A DNA stretch of 46,253 nt from Synergistaceae bacterium OttesenSCG-928-I11. GTDB taxonomy: Bacteria; Synergistota; Synergistia; Synergistales; Synergistaceae. Position 1 is the stretch's first letter. Every line of letters begins with the position of its first letter. Position numbers and translations under genes: made by a program. Below are positions 19,348 through 27,688 of this stretch, in pieces. The notes beneath the pieces are model-generated. The model saw only the letters and a list, made by a program, of their open reading frames with translations. It was not told the DNA's origin and ran no database searches. Location of the stretch: NCBI GenBank assembly GCA_030266365.1, contig JAJDHV010000006.1, positions 1 through 46,253 of the forward strand. Reading direction: 5' to 3'.

Positions 19348-19356
19348 ATGATAGCA
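19348..19356 (-). promoter_or_regulatory. Extended -10 promoter upstream of hpt
   Basis: The minus strand carries TGCTATCAT about 50 nt before the hpt start, in the gap between tilS and hpt. The -35 position shows only GTGCAG, so the element would rely on the TG extension. The same nonamer occurs upstream of ileS. Confidence 0.55.
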
Positions 19357-19376
19357 CAAGCACTCTCTTTCTGCAC

Positions 19377-20396
19377 TCAGTCAAGGCGCAATTTTTCCAA
19401 ATCGCCGCGATGTGCCCAGCACAGAAAACCGTTGCGCGCCACGACCTCCACATCCCCTGCCCACTGAAAGCGCCACCGCCCGCTGCGGGCGATCAAACGG
19501 GACAATTCCTCTGTACGCTTACGATCCAAAACCGGCAGAGACAGACGCCTGCCCTGTTCGCGCAGCGCGGCGCAACGCTTTCGATCGGACAGCGTTCTCG
19601 CACGGCGCAAATCCCACACGGCAAGCGCATCCGGCGCTTCGAGGCCGAGCGCGTCACAGAGCGTCCCCGCCTCGGCCTCTTCCTCGTCCGCAATTTCGAG
19701 GCTCTCATGCGCAAGTCCCAACAGGACGCGATCGACCGATTCGTTGAGATTTTTCCGCACCCAGGGCAGGAGCTCGTTGCGAATTTTATTTCTTCGGTAG
19801 TCGCCAGTCGCGTTTGTCTCATCCTCGCGCCAGGGAATGTTTCGTTCCGCGAGATATGCGCGCAGATCCCCCCTGCGGCAGTCGATCAAGGGGCGAACGA
19901 TTTTTCCCCTGCGCCCTGCGATGCCGGAGAGTCCGCGGTACCCCGTGCCGCGGAAGAGGTTCAAGAGCATCGTCTCGACGACGTCGTCCGCCGTATGTCC
20001 CGTCGCGATCCAGGTGAATCCCTCCCGCTGCGCCACCTCGCAAAAAAAATCGTAGCGGGCCCTTCGGCCCGCCATCTCCGCCGATTCCCCCCCTCGGCGG
20101 CTGCCGGGAACATCGACATGTTTTACATAACAGAAAATTCCGATCGATTCGCAATATGTCCGGACAAAATCCGCGTCCGCGACAGAAGCGGCGCCGCGAA
20201 AACCGTGTTCCAGATGCGCCGCCGCGATCTCTCCTTCATAACGCTCCCGCAGCAGAGACAAGAGCGCCATCGAGTCGCTTCCACCGGAGAGCGCGACGAG
20301 GATGCCCTCGGGCGGGCAGCCCGGCATCCGCCATCCTTGGCGCAAACCGGCGGATTCGAGATTCGCATAAAGTTTCGACACATTCGATCGGGGCAT
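19377..20396 (-). CDS. tilS: tRNA(Ile)-lysidine synthase
   Basis: The PP-loop ATPase that converts C34 of the CAU-anticodon tRNA-Ile to lysidine so that it reads AUA. The N-terminal PP-loop is ILVALSGGSDSMALL; family motifs follow: AAHLEHGFRG, GHTADDVVETMLLNLFRGTGYRGLSGI, and the arginine-rich IVRPLID...WREDETN...RRNKIRNELLP. About 340 aa, so the C-terminal TilS domain is short. The start is uncertain: ATG at 20396 is used here because it gives a normal N-terminus, but no ribosome site precedes it; a GTG at 20438 would overlap the upstream GGDEF gene by 19 nt. Either way, translation is probably coupled to that gene. Confidence 0.92.
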   Translation of the reverse strand: MPRSNVSKLYANLESAGLRQGWRMPGCPPEGILVALSGGSDSMALLSLLRERYEGEIAAAHLEHGFRGAASVADADFVRTYCESIGIFCYVKHVDVPGSRRGGESAEMAGRRARYDFFCEVAQREGFTWIATGHTADDVVETMLLNLFRGTGYRGLSGIAGRRGKIVRPLIDCRRGDLRAYLAERNIPWREDETNATGDYRRNKIRNELLPWVRKNLNESVDRVLLGLAHESLEIADEEEAEAGTLCDALGLEAPDALAVWDLRRARTLSDRKRCAALREQGRRLSLPVLDRKRTEELSRLIARSGRWRFQWAGDVEVVARNGFLCWAHRGDLEKLRLD

Positions 20397-20419
20397 CGAC
20401 GGAGCGTTCGACTGACGGA

Positions 20420-21832
20420 TTACCCGCAGACCTCGCACACCTGCTCGTCCCCGATGTTCGGCGTCCAGATTTCGGCTCGCTGCCTTCCATTCCGCTTCGC
20501 TTGAAAGAGCGCCTTGTCCGCAAGGTCGAAAAGCTCTTCGGGAGAATTCGCGTGATCCGGGAAAAAGGCCATCCCGCAGCTCGCTCCGACCAAAATGGAG
20601 GCGTTATCGAGGTCGATCGGGCATTTGAGCACTTCGAAAATCCTGACGGTCGTGCTGATCGCGACCTCGCGCTCGTTACCCCGCAAACTGGAAAGAATCA
20701 TGACGAACTCGTCCCCGCCGAATCGCGCCAACGTGTCCGACTCGCGAAGACAGAGCCGGATTCTGTCCGCGACGGCGACGAGCGTCTGGTCCCCGGCGAG
20801 GTGCCCATAGGTGTCGTTGACATTCTTGAAACCGTCGAGGTCCCAGACGCCGAGAACGATCGAGGTGTTTCCACGCTTGGACATGACCATCTGCTGCGCG
20901 AGACGGTCGTTATAGAGATATCGATTGGGAAGTCCGGTTAGCTGGTCGTGCGTGGCCTGTATACGAATGGCGTCCTCCCGCTCGCGACGCTCCTGAATGT
21001 CCTCGACGGCACCGACAAAACGATACGGCTCCCCCGACTTGTCCTTGAGGATCATGTAATTTGCGGCAACCCAGCGGTATTTGCCGTCGCCGCCCTTAAT
21101 GCGCGTCTCGGTGTGCACCATGTACCTGTCGCCTTCGCACGCGCGCGCCTCGTCGATTCGTCCGCGCCACTTCTCCTGGTCGTCCGGGTGGAAAAAACTA
21201 CTCCAGACGTTCATGTCGAACATCAGGTCCTCGTCCACTTCCGACGGGCACTTCAAAATCTCCCACAGCCGCGGCGAAAGAAACGCGCGCCCCGTCACAA
21301 GATCGATGTCGAAGATGCCGTCCTTCGTACACGTCGTGGCGAGTTTCCAGCGCTCCTCGTTCGCGCGTACCTCCTTACTCACGCGAATGAGATTCGCCTC
21401 GCTCTCCCGCAGTGCGTGCAGCGTGTTGTAGAATTCGCGCGCCATCTCGTTGAACGACTCGAAGAGGTTGCCCATGAAGTCGGGGTGCTTGTACGCACCG
21501 TCGACGAGCCGCCCCGCGTGCCAGGTAAGGTGTCGCAGTTGCGCCTGCAAATTTTTCACACACTGAGTGAGATACCCCGTCTGATCGACGTTGACGCGGA
21601 TGTCTCCCTTGGAAAAACGGTATAGGCTCTCCCGAAGCGTGAGAAGCGTGCCGCGAATCCGCGCGAACGTCTCGTTCGCCGCGAACGCTGCTGGCGTCTC
21701 GGGGAATACGTCGTCCGAAAGCGCTTCGTCGATGTAAGAGAGAAGTTCGTATACTTCCACGCTCGCGAGATCTTCACTGCGCGTGCGAAACGTTTTTCCG
21801 GCGTACTCTTGTTTTTCACTGTTCAATGACAT
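20420..21832 (-). CDS. PAS-GGDEF diguanylate cyclase
   Basis: A 470-aa soluble protein that should make cyclic-di-GMP. The N-terminal ~180 residues form a helical module with LRHLTWHAGRLVDGAYKHPD and FMGNLFESFNEMA, a HAMP-like pattern seen in front of many PAS sensors. A PAS_3-type domain (about 180-300) ends YRFVGAVEDIQER. The GGDEF domain (~305-465) has the start ATHDQLTGLPNRYLYNDRL, the intact active site RFGGDEF, and an RESD inhibitory I-site five residues before it, so product inhibition is expected. The ATG at 21832 has GAGGG about 8-9 nt upstream. Its C-terminal sequence NIGDEQVCEVCG ends in a CxxC. It is immediately upstream of tilS on the same strand. Confidence 0.93.
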   Translation of the reverse strand: MSLNSEKQEYAGKTFRTRSEDLASVEVYELLSYIDEALSDDVFPETPAAFAANETFARIRGTLLTLRESLYRFSKGDIRVNVDQTGYLTQCVKNLQAQLRHLTWHAGRLVDGAYKHPDFMGNLFESFNEMAREFYNTLHALRESEANLIRVSKEVRANEERWKLATTCTKDGIFDIDLVTGRAFLSPRLWEILKCPSEVDEDLMFDMNVWSSFFHPDDQEKWRGRIDEARACEGDRYMVHTETRIKGGDGKYRWVAANYMILKDKSGEPYRFVGAVEDIQERREREDAIRIQATHDQLTGLPNRYLYNDRLAQQMVMSKRGNTSIVLGVWDLDGFKNVNDTYGHLAGDQTLVAVADRIRLCLRESDTLARFGGDEFVMILSSLRGNEREVAISTTVRIFEVLKCPIDLDNASILVGASCGMAFFPDHANSPEELFDLADKALFQAKRNGRQRAEIWTPNIGDEQVCEVCG

Positions 21833-21901
21833 CCACCAACCCTCGGCGAGAAATCGCGCGCGAAAAAACACACGTTGTCGATTCGCTGCCGTTTCTTATT
21901 G

Positions 21902-22954
21902 TCATTTCGTCAGATTGAACGTTGCCGTAATTTTCCGGAACTGCGCCAGATAGACCTCTGCATCCCGAAGCGCGATACCCTGAAAGGCGAAGACTCGCCC
22001 CGAATTGTCGAAAAGAACGACTTGGTAACCCTTGCCGGGGATCGGACGACGGACGACACCGCCGGAGGCCGTGCGGCTCCTCCTGGTTTCGCCCTCGAAG
22101 TCGGACGTCAACTCGATGCCGGATAGCCCTCCGTACGAAACACCGCGATTGCCCGAGACCGTGAATTCGTAGGAAGACATGTACGACGCGAACGTGTCCT
22201 CTGCGAACTTCGCCCGTTCCGTTTGCGGGACGTTCCGATGAAGCATCGTCGCGCCATAGATGGCAGGCTGACCTGTATCCTCCCCCTGCGGGGCGGAGTC
22301 GCTCAGTCGATACTGTCGCGTGTAATTTACCTCTCCGACGAATTGAAACGACGTGCCCGCCGTCGAGAGCGTATACGCGCCGCCGGCGTTCTCCTTCTGT
22401 GCCGGCTCGAAGATCGCGCTGAGCATCGATGTCTTCAGCAGGTTTGCCGCGGAGCGATCCGAAACGGGGTGATATCCGTAGATGGACACCGTCAGCTTCT
22501 CGCCGCCAAACACGAAGAGCAGGACGCCCAGATCCTCCGCTTCACCGGCCGCGCCGGAGGGAAGCTCCGGTTTCTTCCTGCCGGTCACGAGCGTCGCCGG
22601 ACGCTCGTTCAATACGACCTTCGTCACGTCGAGAACTTCGATCCCGTCCTCGCGCAGATGTTCCGCCGTAAGAGTGGACTCGACCGCACTGTACGGCGCG
22701 CCCTGCTCGAAAATCTCGTATATGATATTTCGGCTCTCGATCTCGAAACCGCGAAAGTTCACCGCCTGCACAGCGCCCGACGGCGGGACGACCGCAACGT
22801 GCGTACCGGGCACAACGACGTGCGACGCGGTCAGCACATTACTTTTGTAGATTTGCGGCCCGGCATGGGATACATCGATGCCGAGCGCCAGACAGAATAT
22901 CGCCACAGCGAGCGCGCAGAACCGTTTTATTTTTATTCGAACGATTGTTTTCAA
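21902..22954 (-). CDS. Exported protein with two DcrB/PsbP-like units
   Basis: A 350-aa protein beginning at TTG 22954, fixed by AGGAGG 7 nt upstream and overlapping the preceding stop (TTGA). A signal peptide is clear: basic RIKIKR, hydrophobic ALAVAIFCLALGI, cleavage after SHA. The mature protein seems to contain two copies of one fold: residues ~60-190 (IEVLDVTKVVLNERPATLVTG ... GVLLFVFGGEKLTVSIYGY) and ~200-345 (FTVSGNRGVSYGGLSGIELTS ... QVVLFDNSGRVFAFQGIA). The pattern, strand-loop-'G-x-x-G-x-x-L' followed by a hydrophobic strand and a helix ending in F/I, resembles DcrB/PsbP-like periplasmic domains. That assignment is by eye and moderate. Function unknown; probably periplasmic or outer-membrane associated. 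Confidence 0.75.
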   Translation of the reverse strand: MKTIVRIKIKRFCALAVAIFCLALGIDVSHAGPQIYKSNVLTASHVVVPGTHVAVVPPSGAVQAVNFRGFEIESRNIIYEIFEQGAPYSAVESTLTAEHLREDGIEVLDVTKVVLNERPATLVTGRKKPELPSGAAGEAEDLGVLLFVFGGEKLTVSIYGYHPVSDRSAANLLKTSMLSAIFEPAQKENAGGAYTLSTAGTSFQFVGEVNYTRQYRLSDSAPQGEDTGQPAIYGATMLHRNVPQTERAKFAEDTFASYMSSYEFTVSGNRGVSYGGLSGIELTSDFEGETRRSRTASGGVVRRPIPGKGYQVVLFDNSGRVFAFQGIALRDAEVYLAQFRKITATFNLTK

Positions 22955-23529
22955 TTGCCAACCTCCTCGTTGACTGCCTCGACATCGGGCGACATCGGCA
23001 CCCGTTTTTCTCCATAGGCGATGACGCCCTTCAGCATCGACTCCAACTCGACCGCGGCACTCCCGTCGCCGCTCACGAAAACACCATTTGCCACGAGCGT
23101 GGCATCGCCGTTCTCGAGAACGAGGATCCACTTTCCCCAATTGACCTCTGCATCCGGATGAAGCGCCTTCACAAGAACGCCGCGGTGCCCGTTGATCGTA
23201 ACCTCGCTTCGTGAGAGCACGTCCACACCCCTGGTCTTCAGCGTGTCCTTCGTAAAATTCTGGGCAATGCCGTCGAAGGGCGAACGGATGAGGGCAAGGA
23301 CCACCTCGATATTTCTGCCCGGCGCCTCGAATCCGTCAAACCGCTGGCTTGGGACCATATCCTTCGCCGGTTTGAAGTATGCCTCCACCGACGGAACCTT
23401 CACATATTCAGGCGTCATCTCGTTCGTCAACTCTGCCGCGTGCAACACGGTGACAGAGAGTAAAAAAACGAGAATCAACGCGAGCAATAAAACGAAACTT
23501 CGGTGCGTGTTCATATGTTCGTGCGGCAT
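22951..23529 (-). CDS. Exported protein, single DcrB/PsbP-like unit
   Basis: A 192-aa protein with an N-terminal signal (basic MNTHR, then SFVLLLALILVFLLSVTVL, cleavage near HAA). The mature domain, about 160 aa, resembles the first domain of the gene it overlaps: DGFEAPGRNIEVVLALIRSP, then TLKTRGVDVLSRSEVTINGH, RGVLVKAL, and WILVLENGDATLVANGVF. Start choice: ATG 23529 is used; a second ATG (23514) gives a more typical short signal peptide, and the AAGGAGG upstream is badly spaced for both. Its TGA overlaps the TTG of the next gene, so the two are coupled. An extended -10 promoter lies at 23587-23595. Family relation is an inference by eye; function unknown. Confidence 0.75.
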   Translation of the reverse strand: MPHEHMNTHRSFVLLLALILVFLLSVTVLHAAELTNEMTPEYVKVPSVEAYFKPAKDMVPSQRFDGFEAPGRNIEVVLALIRSPFDGIAQNFTKDTLKTRGVDVLSRSEVTINGHRGVLVKALHPDAEVNWGKWILVLENGDATLVANGVFVSGDGSAAVELESMLKGVIAYGEKRVPMSPDVEAVNEEVGN

Positions 23530-23586
23530 TTCCTTCGATGTGACACCTCCTTCGAAATATTTATTAATGAATCGACTGTCCTTTTC

Positions 23587-23595
23587 ATTATATCA
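23587..23595 (-). promoter_or_regulatory. Extended -10 promoter of the exported-protein pair
   Basis: The minus strand carries TGATATAAT, a perfect -10 with TG extension, about 58 nt before ATG 23529. No -35-like hexamer is seen at 16-18 bp. Confidence 0.6.
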
Positions 23596-23702
23596 TAGCG
23601 AGTCGAAACGCTACGCGTAATGCGCCTTTACACACTTCGAGAAAAAAATTTTCACTACGCCTCTTATGCATCGGACATTTTTTTCCGTTTTTTCCATTCT
23701 TC

Positions 23703-23731
23703 TTGACACAAATGCCTTGCGTGATTATTCT
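23703..23731 (+). promoter_or_regulatory. Promoter of the DUF3798 ABC transporter operon
   Basis: A consensus TTGACA (23703-23708) is separated by 17 bp from TATTCT (23726-23731). The predicted start leaves a leader of about 35 nt before the ATG at 23772. Confidence 0.72.
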
Positions 23732-23771
23732 AGACTGTAAGCACCGCAAATTGATACGAGGAGGCTATGCG

Positions 23772-24884
23772 ATGAGAAAAGTAATGATTTTGCTTTTGGC
23801 AGTGGTTTTGTTTGTCAGCATGTCCGGGGCGGTTTTTGCCGCAACCGGGAAAGTCGCCATCGTCACCAACACGGTTTCCCAGAATGAGGAAGAGTACCGT
23901 TCCGCCGAGCAGATGGTGGCCAAGTACGGCGACAGAATCGTCCACGTCACATGGCCGGATAACTTCATGGCCGAGCAGGAACAGATGGTCAGCATCGTAG
24001 CCAAGCTCGCCTCGGATCCCGAGGTCAAAGCGCTCATCCTCAACCAGGCAGTTCCGGGATCCAACGCCGCGGTCGACAGATTGCTGGAGACGAGAGACGA
24101 CGTCTTCATCATGTACTGCACCCCCCAGGAGAACCCGCCGGACGTGGCGGAGCGCGCCCATCTTATTATGATGCCCAACGAGCTTGAAATGGGCAATACG
24201 ATTCCCGTCCAGGCCAAGAAAATGGGCGCGAAGACCTTCGTGCACTACTCGTTCCCGCGCCACATGTCTCAACCTCTCCTCTCCGGCAGACGGGAAATCA
24301 TGAGGAAAAAGTGCGCCGAGCTCGGGATCGAGTTTGTCGATGCGACGGCACCGGATCCGACGGGAGACCTCGGCCTTCCCGGCGCGCAGCAGTTCATCCT
24401 CGAGGATACGCCGAAGATGGTCGAGAAATACGGTCCGGATACCGCGTTCTTCTCCACCAACTGTTCCATGCAGATTCCGCTGATCAAAGCGGTAGTCGAC
24501 ACGAAGGCGATTTATCCGCAGCCCTGCTGCCCGTCCCCCTACCACGGATTCCCGGCAGCACTCGGCATTCAATCCGACTTGGGCAACAAGAACAACCTTC
24601 AGTACGTGATCGACGAAACCAGAAAGATCATCAAGGAGAAGGGCGCCCAGGGAAGACTTTCGACCTGGCCGGTTCCGAACGCCATGGCGTATACGGTTGT
24701 CGGCACGGAATACGCGATCAAGATCATGGATGGCGAAGCCAGCCTGGACAAACTCGACGTGCCCCTCATTGAGAAACTCTTCGCGGATTACGCCGGCGTT
24801 GCGGTGACGACGACAGTCTATGAAGAGGGCGGCAAAGCATATCCGAACTTCCTCTTTAACCTGATGGACTTCTTGACCTACTAA
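23772..24884 (+). CDS. DUF3798 (BMP-like) periplasmic binding protein
   Basis: A 370-aa solute-binding protein of a sugar/nucleoside-type ABC importer. It has a cleavable signal peptide (MRKV then MILLLAVVLFVSMSGAVFA, cleavage before ATGKVA) without a lipobox Cys, so it should be free in a periplasm, which argues for a diderm cell. The mature protein starts with KVAIVTNTVSQNEEEYRSAE and shows alternating Rossmann-like strands (VKALILNQAVPG, DVFIMYCTPQENPP, AKTFVHYSFPRHMS, IEFVDATAPDPTGD), matching what I know of DUF3798. The ATG at 23772 has GAGGAGG 8 nt upstream. It is followed by a hairpin terminator, which would raise its level above that of the membrane components. The ligand is unknown. 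Confidence 0.88.
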   Translation: MRKVMILLLAVVLFVSMSGAVFAATGKVAIVTNTVSQNEEEYRSAEQMVAKYGDRIVHVTWPDNFMAEQEQMVSIVAKLASDPEVKALILNQAVPGSNAAVDRLLETRDDVFIMYCTPQENPPDVAERAHLIMMPNELEMGNTIPVQAKKMGAKTFVHYSFPRHMSQPLLSGRREIMRKKCAELGIEFVDATAPDPTGDLGLPGAQQFILEDTPKMVEKYGPDTAFFSTNCSMQIPLIKAVVDTKAIYPQPCCPSPYHGFPAALGIQSDLGNKNNLQYVIDETRKIIKEKGAQGRLSTWPVPNAMAYTVVGTEYAIKIMDGEASLDKLDVPLIEKLFADYAGVAVTTTVYEEGGKAYPNFLFNLMDFLTY

Positions 24885-24924
24885 CGCCGGAAGGGAGTCT
24901 CCAAAACAGGAAAAATTTACAAAC

Positions 24925-24953
24925 AAAGGGATGCGTCTATCCGCATCCCTTTT
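24925..24953 (+). terminator. Terminator/attenuator after the binding-protein gene
   Basis: An 11-bp stem (AAAGGGATGCG with CGCATCCCTTT) with a short loop is followed by T5. It lies between the binding-protein gene and the ATPase gene of one transport operon, so it probably acts as a partial terminator or mRNA-stabilising hairpin. No separate promoter is obvious before the ATPase gene. Confidence 0.72.
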
Positions 24954-24992
24954 TTCATACCTCTTTATTACCTCGTTAGGGGGAATATCATT

Positions 24993-26600
24993 TTGAGCGA
25001 AACCCTGCTTTGTTTCAAGAACGTCTCCAAAAGTTACTATGGGAACACGGTGCTCTCCGACATCTGCTTCGAAGTGAGTGCCGGCGAGATCCACGCGCTC
25101 ATCGGCGAGAACGGCGCCGGGAAATCCACCCTCATGAACATCCTGTTCGGCATGTCGGTGATCCACTCCACCGGCGGATATGAGGGCGACGTCATCATCG
25201 ACGGGAAAAAAACTTTTATAAAAACCCCGTTCGAAGCCCTGGACGCGGGCGTTGGAATGGTCCATCAGGAATTTATGCTGATTCCGGGCTTCACGATAAC
25301 CGAGAACATCAAACTCAACAGAGAGATCACGACTCCGAATATCGCCTCCAGAGTTCTGGGAAAAAGGCTCGAAACCCTGGACATGGTAAAGATGGACGCG
25401 GACGCCCGCAAAGCGCTCGACACACTGAGTATGGATATCGAGGAGTTCACGCTGGTGGAGGGTCTCCCGGTTGGGCACAAGCAGTTTATAGAAATCGCGC
25501 GTGAGATCGACAAGACCGGAATCAAAATCCTCGTATTCGACGAGCCGACTGCCGTCTTGACTGAATCGGAGGCACAGAATCTTCTTGCCGCCATGCGCAG
25601 GCTTGCGCAAACGGGCATCGGTATCCTATTCATCAGCCACAGGCTGGACGAGATCATCGACGTGGCCGACCGCGTGACGGTCCTGCGCGACGGGCAGTTG
25701 GTGAAGACCATGAACACGAAGGACACCGACGTGGTGGAGATCGCGCAGTTGATGATCGGGCGCGAGGTGACGATCACCCCGGTGCAGACGGATGCGAAAA
25801 AGATTTCCGATGAAGTCATGCTCAGCGTAAAAGATCTGCATGTGGGAATGCCGGGGGAGATGGTCCGGGGCATCGACCTGGAGGTTCGCCGGGGAGAAAT
25901 CGTCGGCATCGGCGGGCTCGCCGGACAGGGAAAACTGGGCATCGCGAACGGCATTATGGGGACATACCCGTCGACCGGCGAGGTCGTGTTCAATGGGAAC
26001 CCCCTGGCCCTGAACGACCCGCGTGCGACGCTCGCGTCCGGCATCGCCTTTGTGAGCGAGGACAGAAAAGGGGTCGGCCTGCTCTTGAACGAGTCGATCG
26101 AGTTGAACATCGCGTTTACCGCCATGCAGGTCAACGGGCACTTCCTGAGCAGCCTCGCGGGCTGGAATCTGAGGAACGACCGGGAAATTCGAGAAAATGC
26201 CGAGCGCATGATCAAGGATCTGGATATTCGTTGCAGTTCATCCCTGCAAAGCACCGGCAGCCTGAGCGGCGGCAACCAGCAAAAGGTATGCGTCGCTCGG
26301 GCCTTGACGCAAAAACCGCAGTTCCTTTTCGTCTCGGAGCCCACGCGAGGAATCGACATCGGAGCGAAGAAGTTGATCCTCGATCTTTTGCTCAGGCTCA
26401 GCGAAGAGTACGGCATGACCATCGTCATGACCTCTTCCGAACTTGCGGAGCTGCGCAGCATCTGCAACCGAATCGTCATCATATGCGATGGGCGCGTGGA
26501 GGGCATTCTCCCCCCGGATGCGAGCGACGCCGAGTTTGGCCTCATGATGTCCGGTTCCAGGGGGCTGACCAAGAACGCAGACCTTGAGCCTGTTCATTAG
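24993..26600 (+). CDS. Sugar/nucleoside-type ABC transporter ATPase (two ABC domains)
   Basis: A 535-aa cytosolic ATPase with tandem ABC domains, like RbsA/MglA and the nucleoside-uptake NupA type. Domain 1: Walker A GENGAGKST (38-46), Q-loop HQEFMLIPGFT, a degenerate signature (VGHKQFIEIAR), Walker B ILVFDEPTAVL and switch SHRLDE. Domain 2: degenerate Walker A GGLAGQGKLGI, intact signature LSGGNQQK (from residue 424) and Walker B FLFVSEPTRGIDIGAK. One composite active site is therefore degraded, as usual in this class. The start is TTG at 24993 with AGGGGGA about 9 nt upstream. Twelve bases separate it from permease 1, so the transport genes form one operon. Confidence 0.93.
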   Translation: MSETLLCFKNVSKSYYGNTVLSDICFEVSAGEIHALIGENGAGKSTLMNILFGMSVIHSTGGYEGDVIIDGKKTFIKTPFEALDAGVGMVHQEFMLIPGFTITENIKLNREITTPNIASRVLGKRLETLDMVKMDADARKALDTLSMDIEEFTLVEGLPVGHKQFIEIAREIDKTGIKILVFDEPTAVLTESEAQNLLAAMRRLAQTGIGILFISHRLDEIIDVADRVTVLRDGQLVKTMNTKDTDVVEIAQLMIGREVTITPVQTDAKKISDEVMLSVKDLHVGMPGEMVRGIDLEVRRGEIVGIGGLAGQGKLGIANGIMGTYPSTGEVVFNGNPLALNDPRATLASGIAFVSEDRKGVGLLLNESIELNIAFTAMQVNGHFLSSLAGWNLRNDREIRENAERMIKDLDIRCSSSLQSTGSLSGGNQQKVCVARALTQKPQFLFVSEPTRGIDIGAKKLILDLLLRLSEEYGMTIVMTSSELAELRSICNRIVIICDGRVEGILPPDASDAEFGLMMSGSRGLTKNADLEPVH

Positions 26601-26612
26601 GGGGAATAGAAA

Positions 26613-27683
26613 ATGAGCGATTCTACAGTGAAAGCGGACTTGTCCTATCACCTGAAATCCGCACTCAGCGGTGTCGGGATCCCCACAATCATCATCGCCT
26701 TGTTTTGGGTCTTAACGCTCTTTGGCGGTCATTTCGTCGGGATTTCCATCCAGTCTCTCTTGAGCGATACACTTAAACGCGCGGGCATGAATGCCGTGCT
26801 GGTCTTGGCCATGGTTCCTGCGATACAGTCCGGAACAGGTCCCAACTTCGCCCTGCCCATCGGTATCGAATGCGGCTTGTTCGCGATGGTCTGCTCGATC
26901 GAAATGGGCCTCATGGGCGTTCCGTGGCTGTTGTGCTCGGCCGCGCTATGCATCCCTCTCGCCGTCATCTCGGGATACGCCTATGGGAAGCTGCTCAACG
27001 CTGTCAAGGGCTCGGAAATGACCATCGCCACGTATACCGGATTTTCCGTAACGGCGCTCTTGGCTCTTGCCTGGCTCACTCTCCCCTTCACCAACCCCAA
27101 AATGGGCTGGATGATGGGCACGGGTCTGCGGGAGACGATTCAACTCGATGCGGTCGGCGCCGCACAAATCCTAAACAACTTCATGATGTTTTCAATAGGA
27201 GGCGTCGACGTCCCCACCGGACTCTTCCTGGTTTTTGGGGTTCTTGCGTTGCTGGTCTGGCTGTTCTTTCGGTCGAAGATGGGAATCGCCATCTCGGCGG
27301 GCGGCATCAACCCGAAGTTCGCCCTGGCTGCAGGACTGAATATCGACCGCAACAGAATATGGGCCAACGTCCTCTCCACTGTCTTGGGAGCGCTCGGGAT
27401 CATCATCTACTCGCAGAGCTTCGGGTACGCTCAGCTTTACACGGCACCGTTGCTGATGGCCTTCCCGGCGGTCGCCGCGATTCTCGTGGGGGGCGCGTCG
27501 GCTTCCCGGGCGAACGTCTCGAACGTGGTGATCGGCGTCTTTCTTCTTCAGGGACTATTTACGACCTCGCTGCCCGTGACCAATGAGCTTTTCAGAGGGA
27601 CGGACCTGTCGGAGATCATGAGAATGGTCGTTCAGAACGGAATCATTCTCTACGCCCTGACGCAGGTCAAGAGGGGGGGCTAG
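26613..27683 (+). CDS. ABC transporter permease 1 (BPD_transp_2 type)
   Basis: A 356-aa inner-membrane subunit with about 8-9 hydrophobic helices. The family pattern of RbsC/nucleoside permeases is visible: NAVLVLAMVPAIQSGTGPNFALPIGI in the first half, and the C-terminal cytoplasmic/TM region FPAVAAILVGGASASRANVSNVVIGV that contacts the ATPase (the GGASxSRA loop). The ATG at 26613 has GGGGGAATAG upstream. It lies between the double ATPase and the second permease with 12-bp and 5-bp gaps. It should form a heterodimeric channel with the next gene product. Confidence 0.9.
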   Translation: MSDSTVKADLSYHLKSALSGVGIPTIIIALFWVLTLFGGHFVGISIQSLLSDTLKRAGMNAVLVLAMVPAIQSGTGPNFALPIGIECGLFAMVCSIEMGLMGVPWLLCSAALCIPLAVISGYAYGKLLNAVKGSEMTIATYTGFSVTALLALAWLTLPFTNPKMGWMMGTGLRETIQLDAVGAAQILNNFMMFSIGGVDVPTGLFLVFGVLALLVWLFFRSKMGIAISAGGINPKFALAAGLNIDRNRIWANVLSTVLGALGIIIYSQSFGYAQLYTAPLLMAFPAVAAILVGGASASRANVSNVVIGVFLLQGLFTTSLPVTNELFRGTDLSEIMRMVVQNGIILYALTQVKRGG

Positions 27684-27688
27684 GGAAG

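Noticed and set aside
23772-23845. Lipoprotein signal on the DUF3798 protein
   Set aside because: The signal peptide ends SGAVFA-A without a Cys at the cleavage site.
23730-25610. 626-codon minus frame opposite the DUF3798 and ATPase genes
   Set aside because: Antisense of two strongly recognisable genes; no ribosome site or motif.
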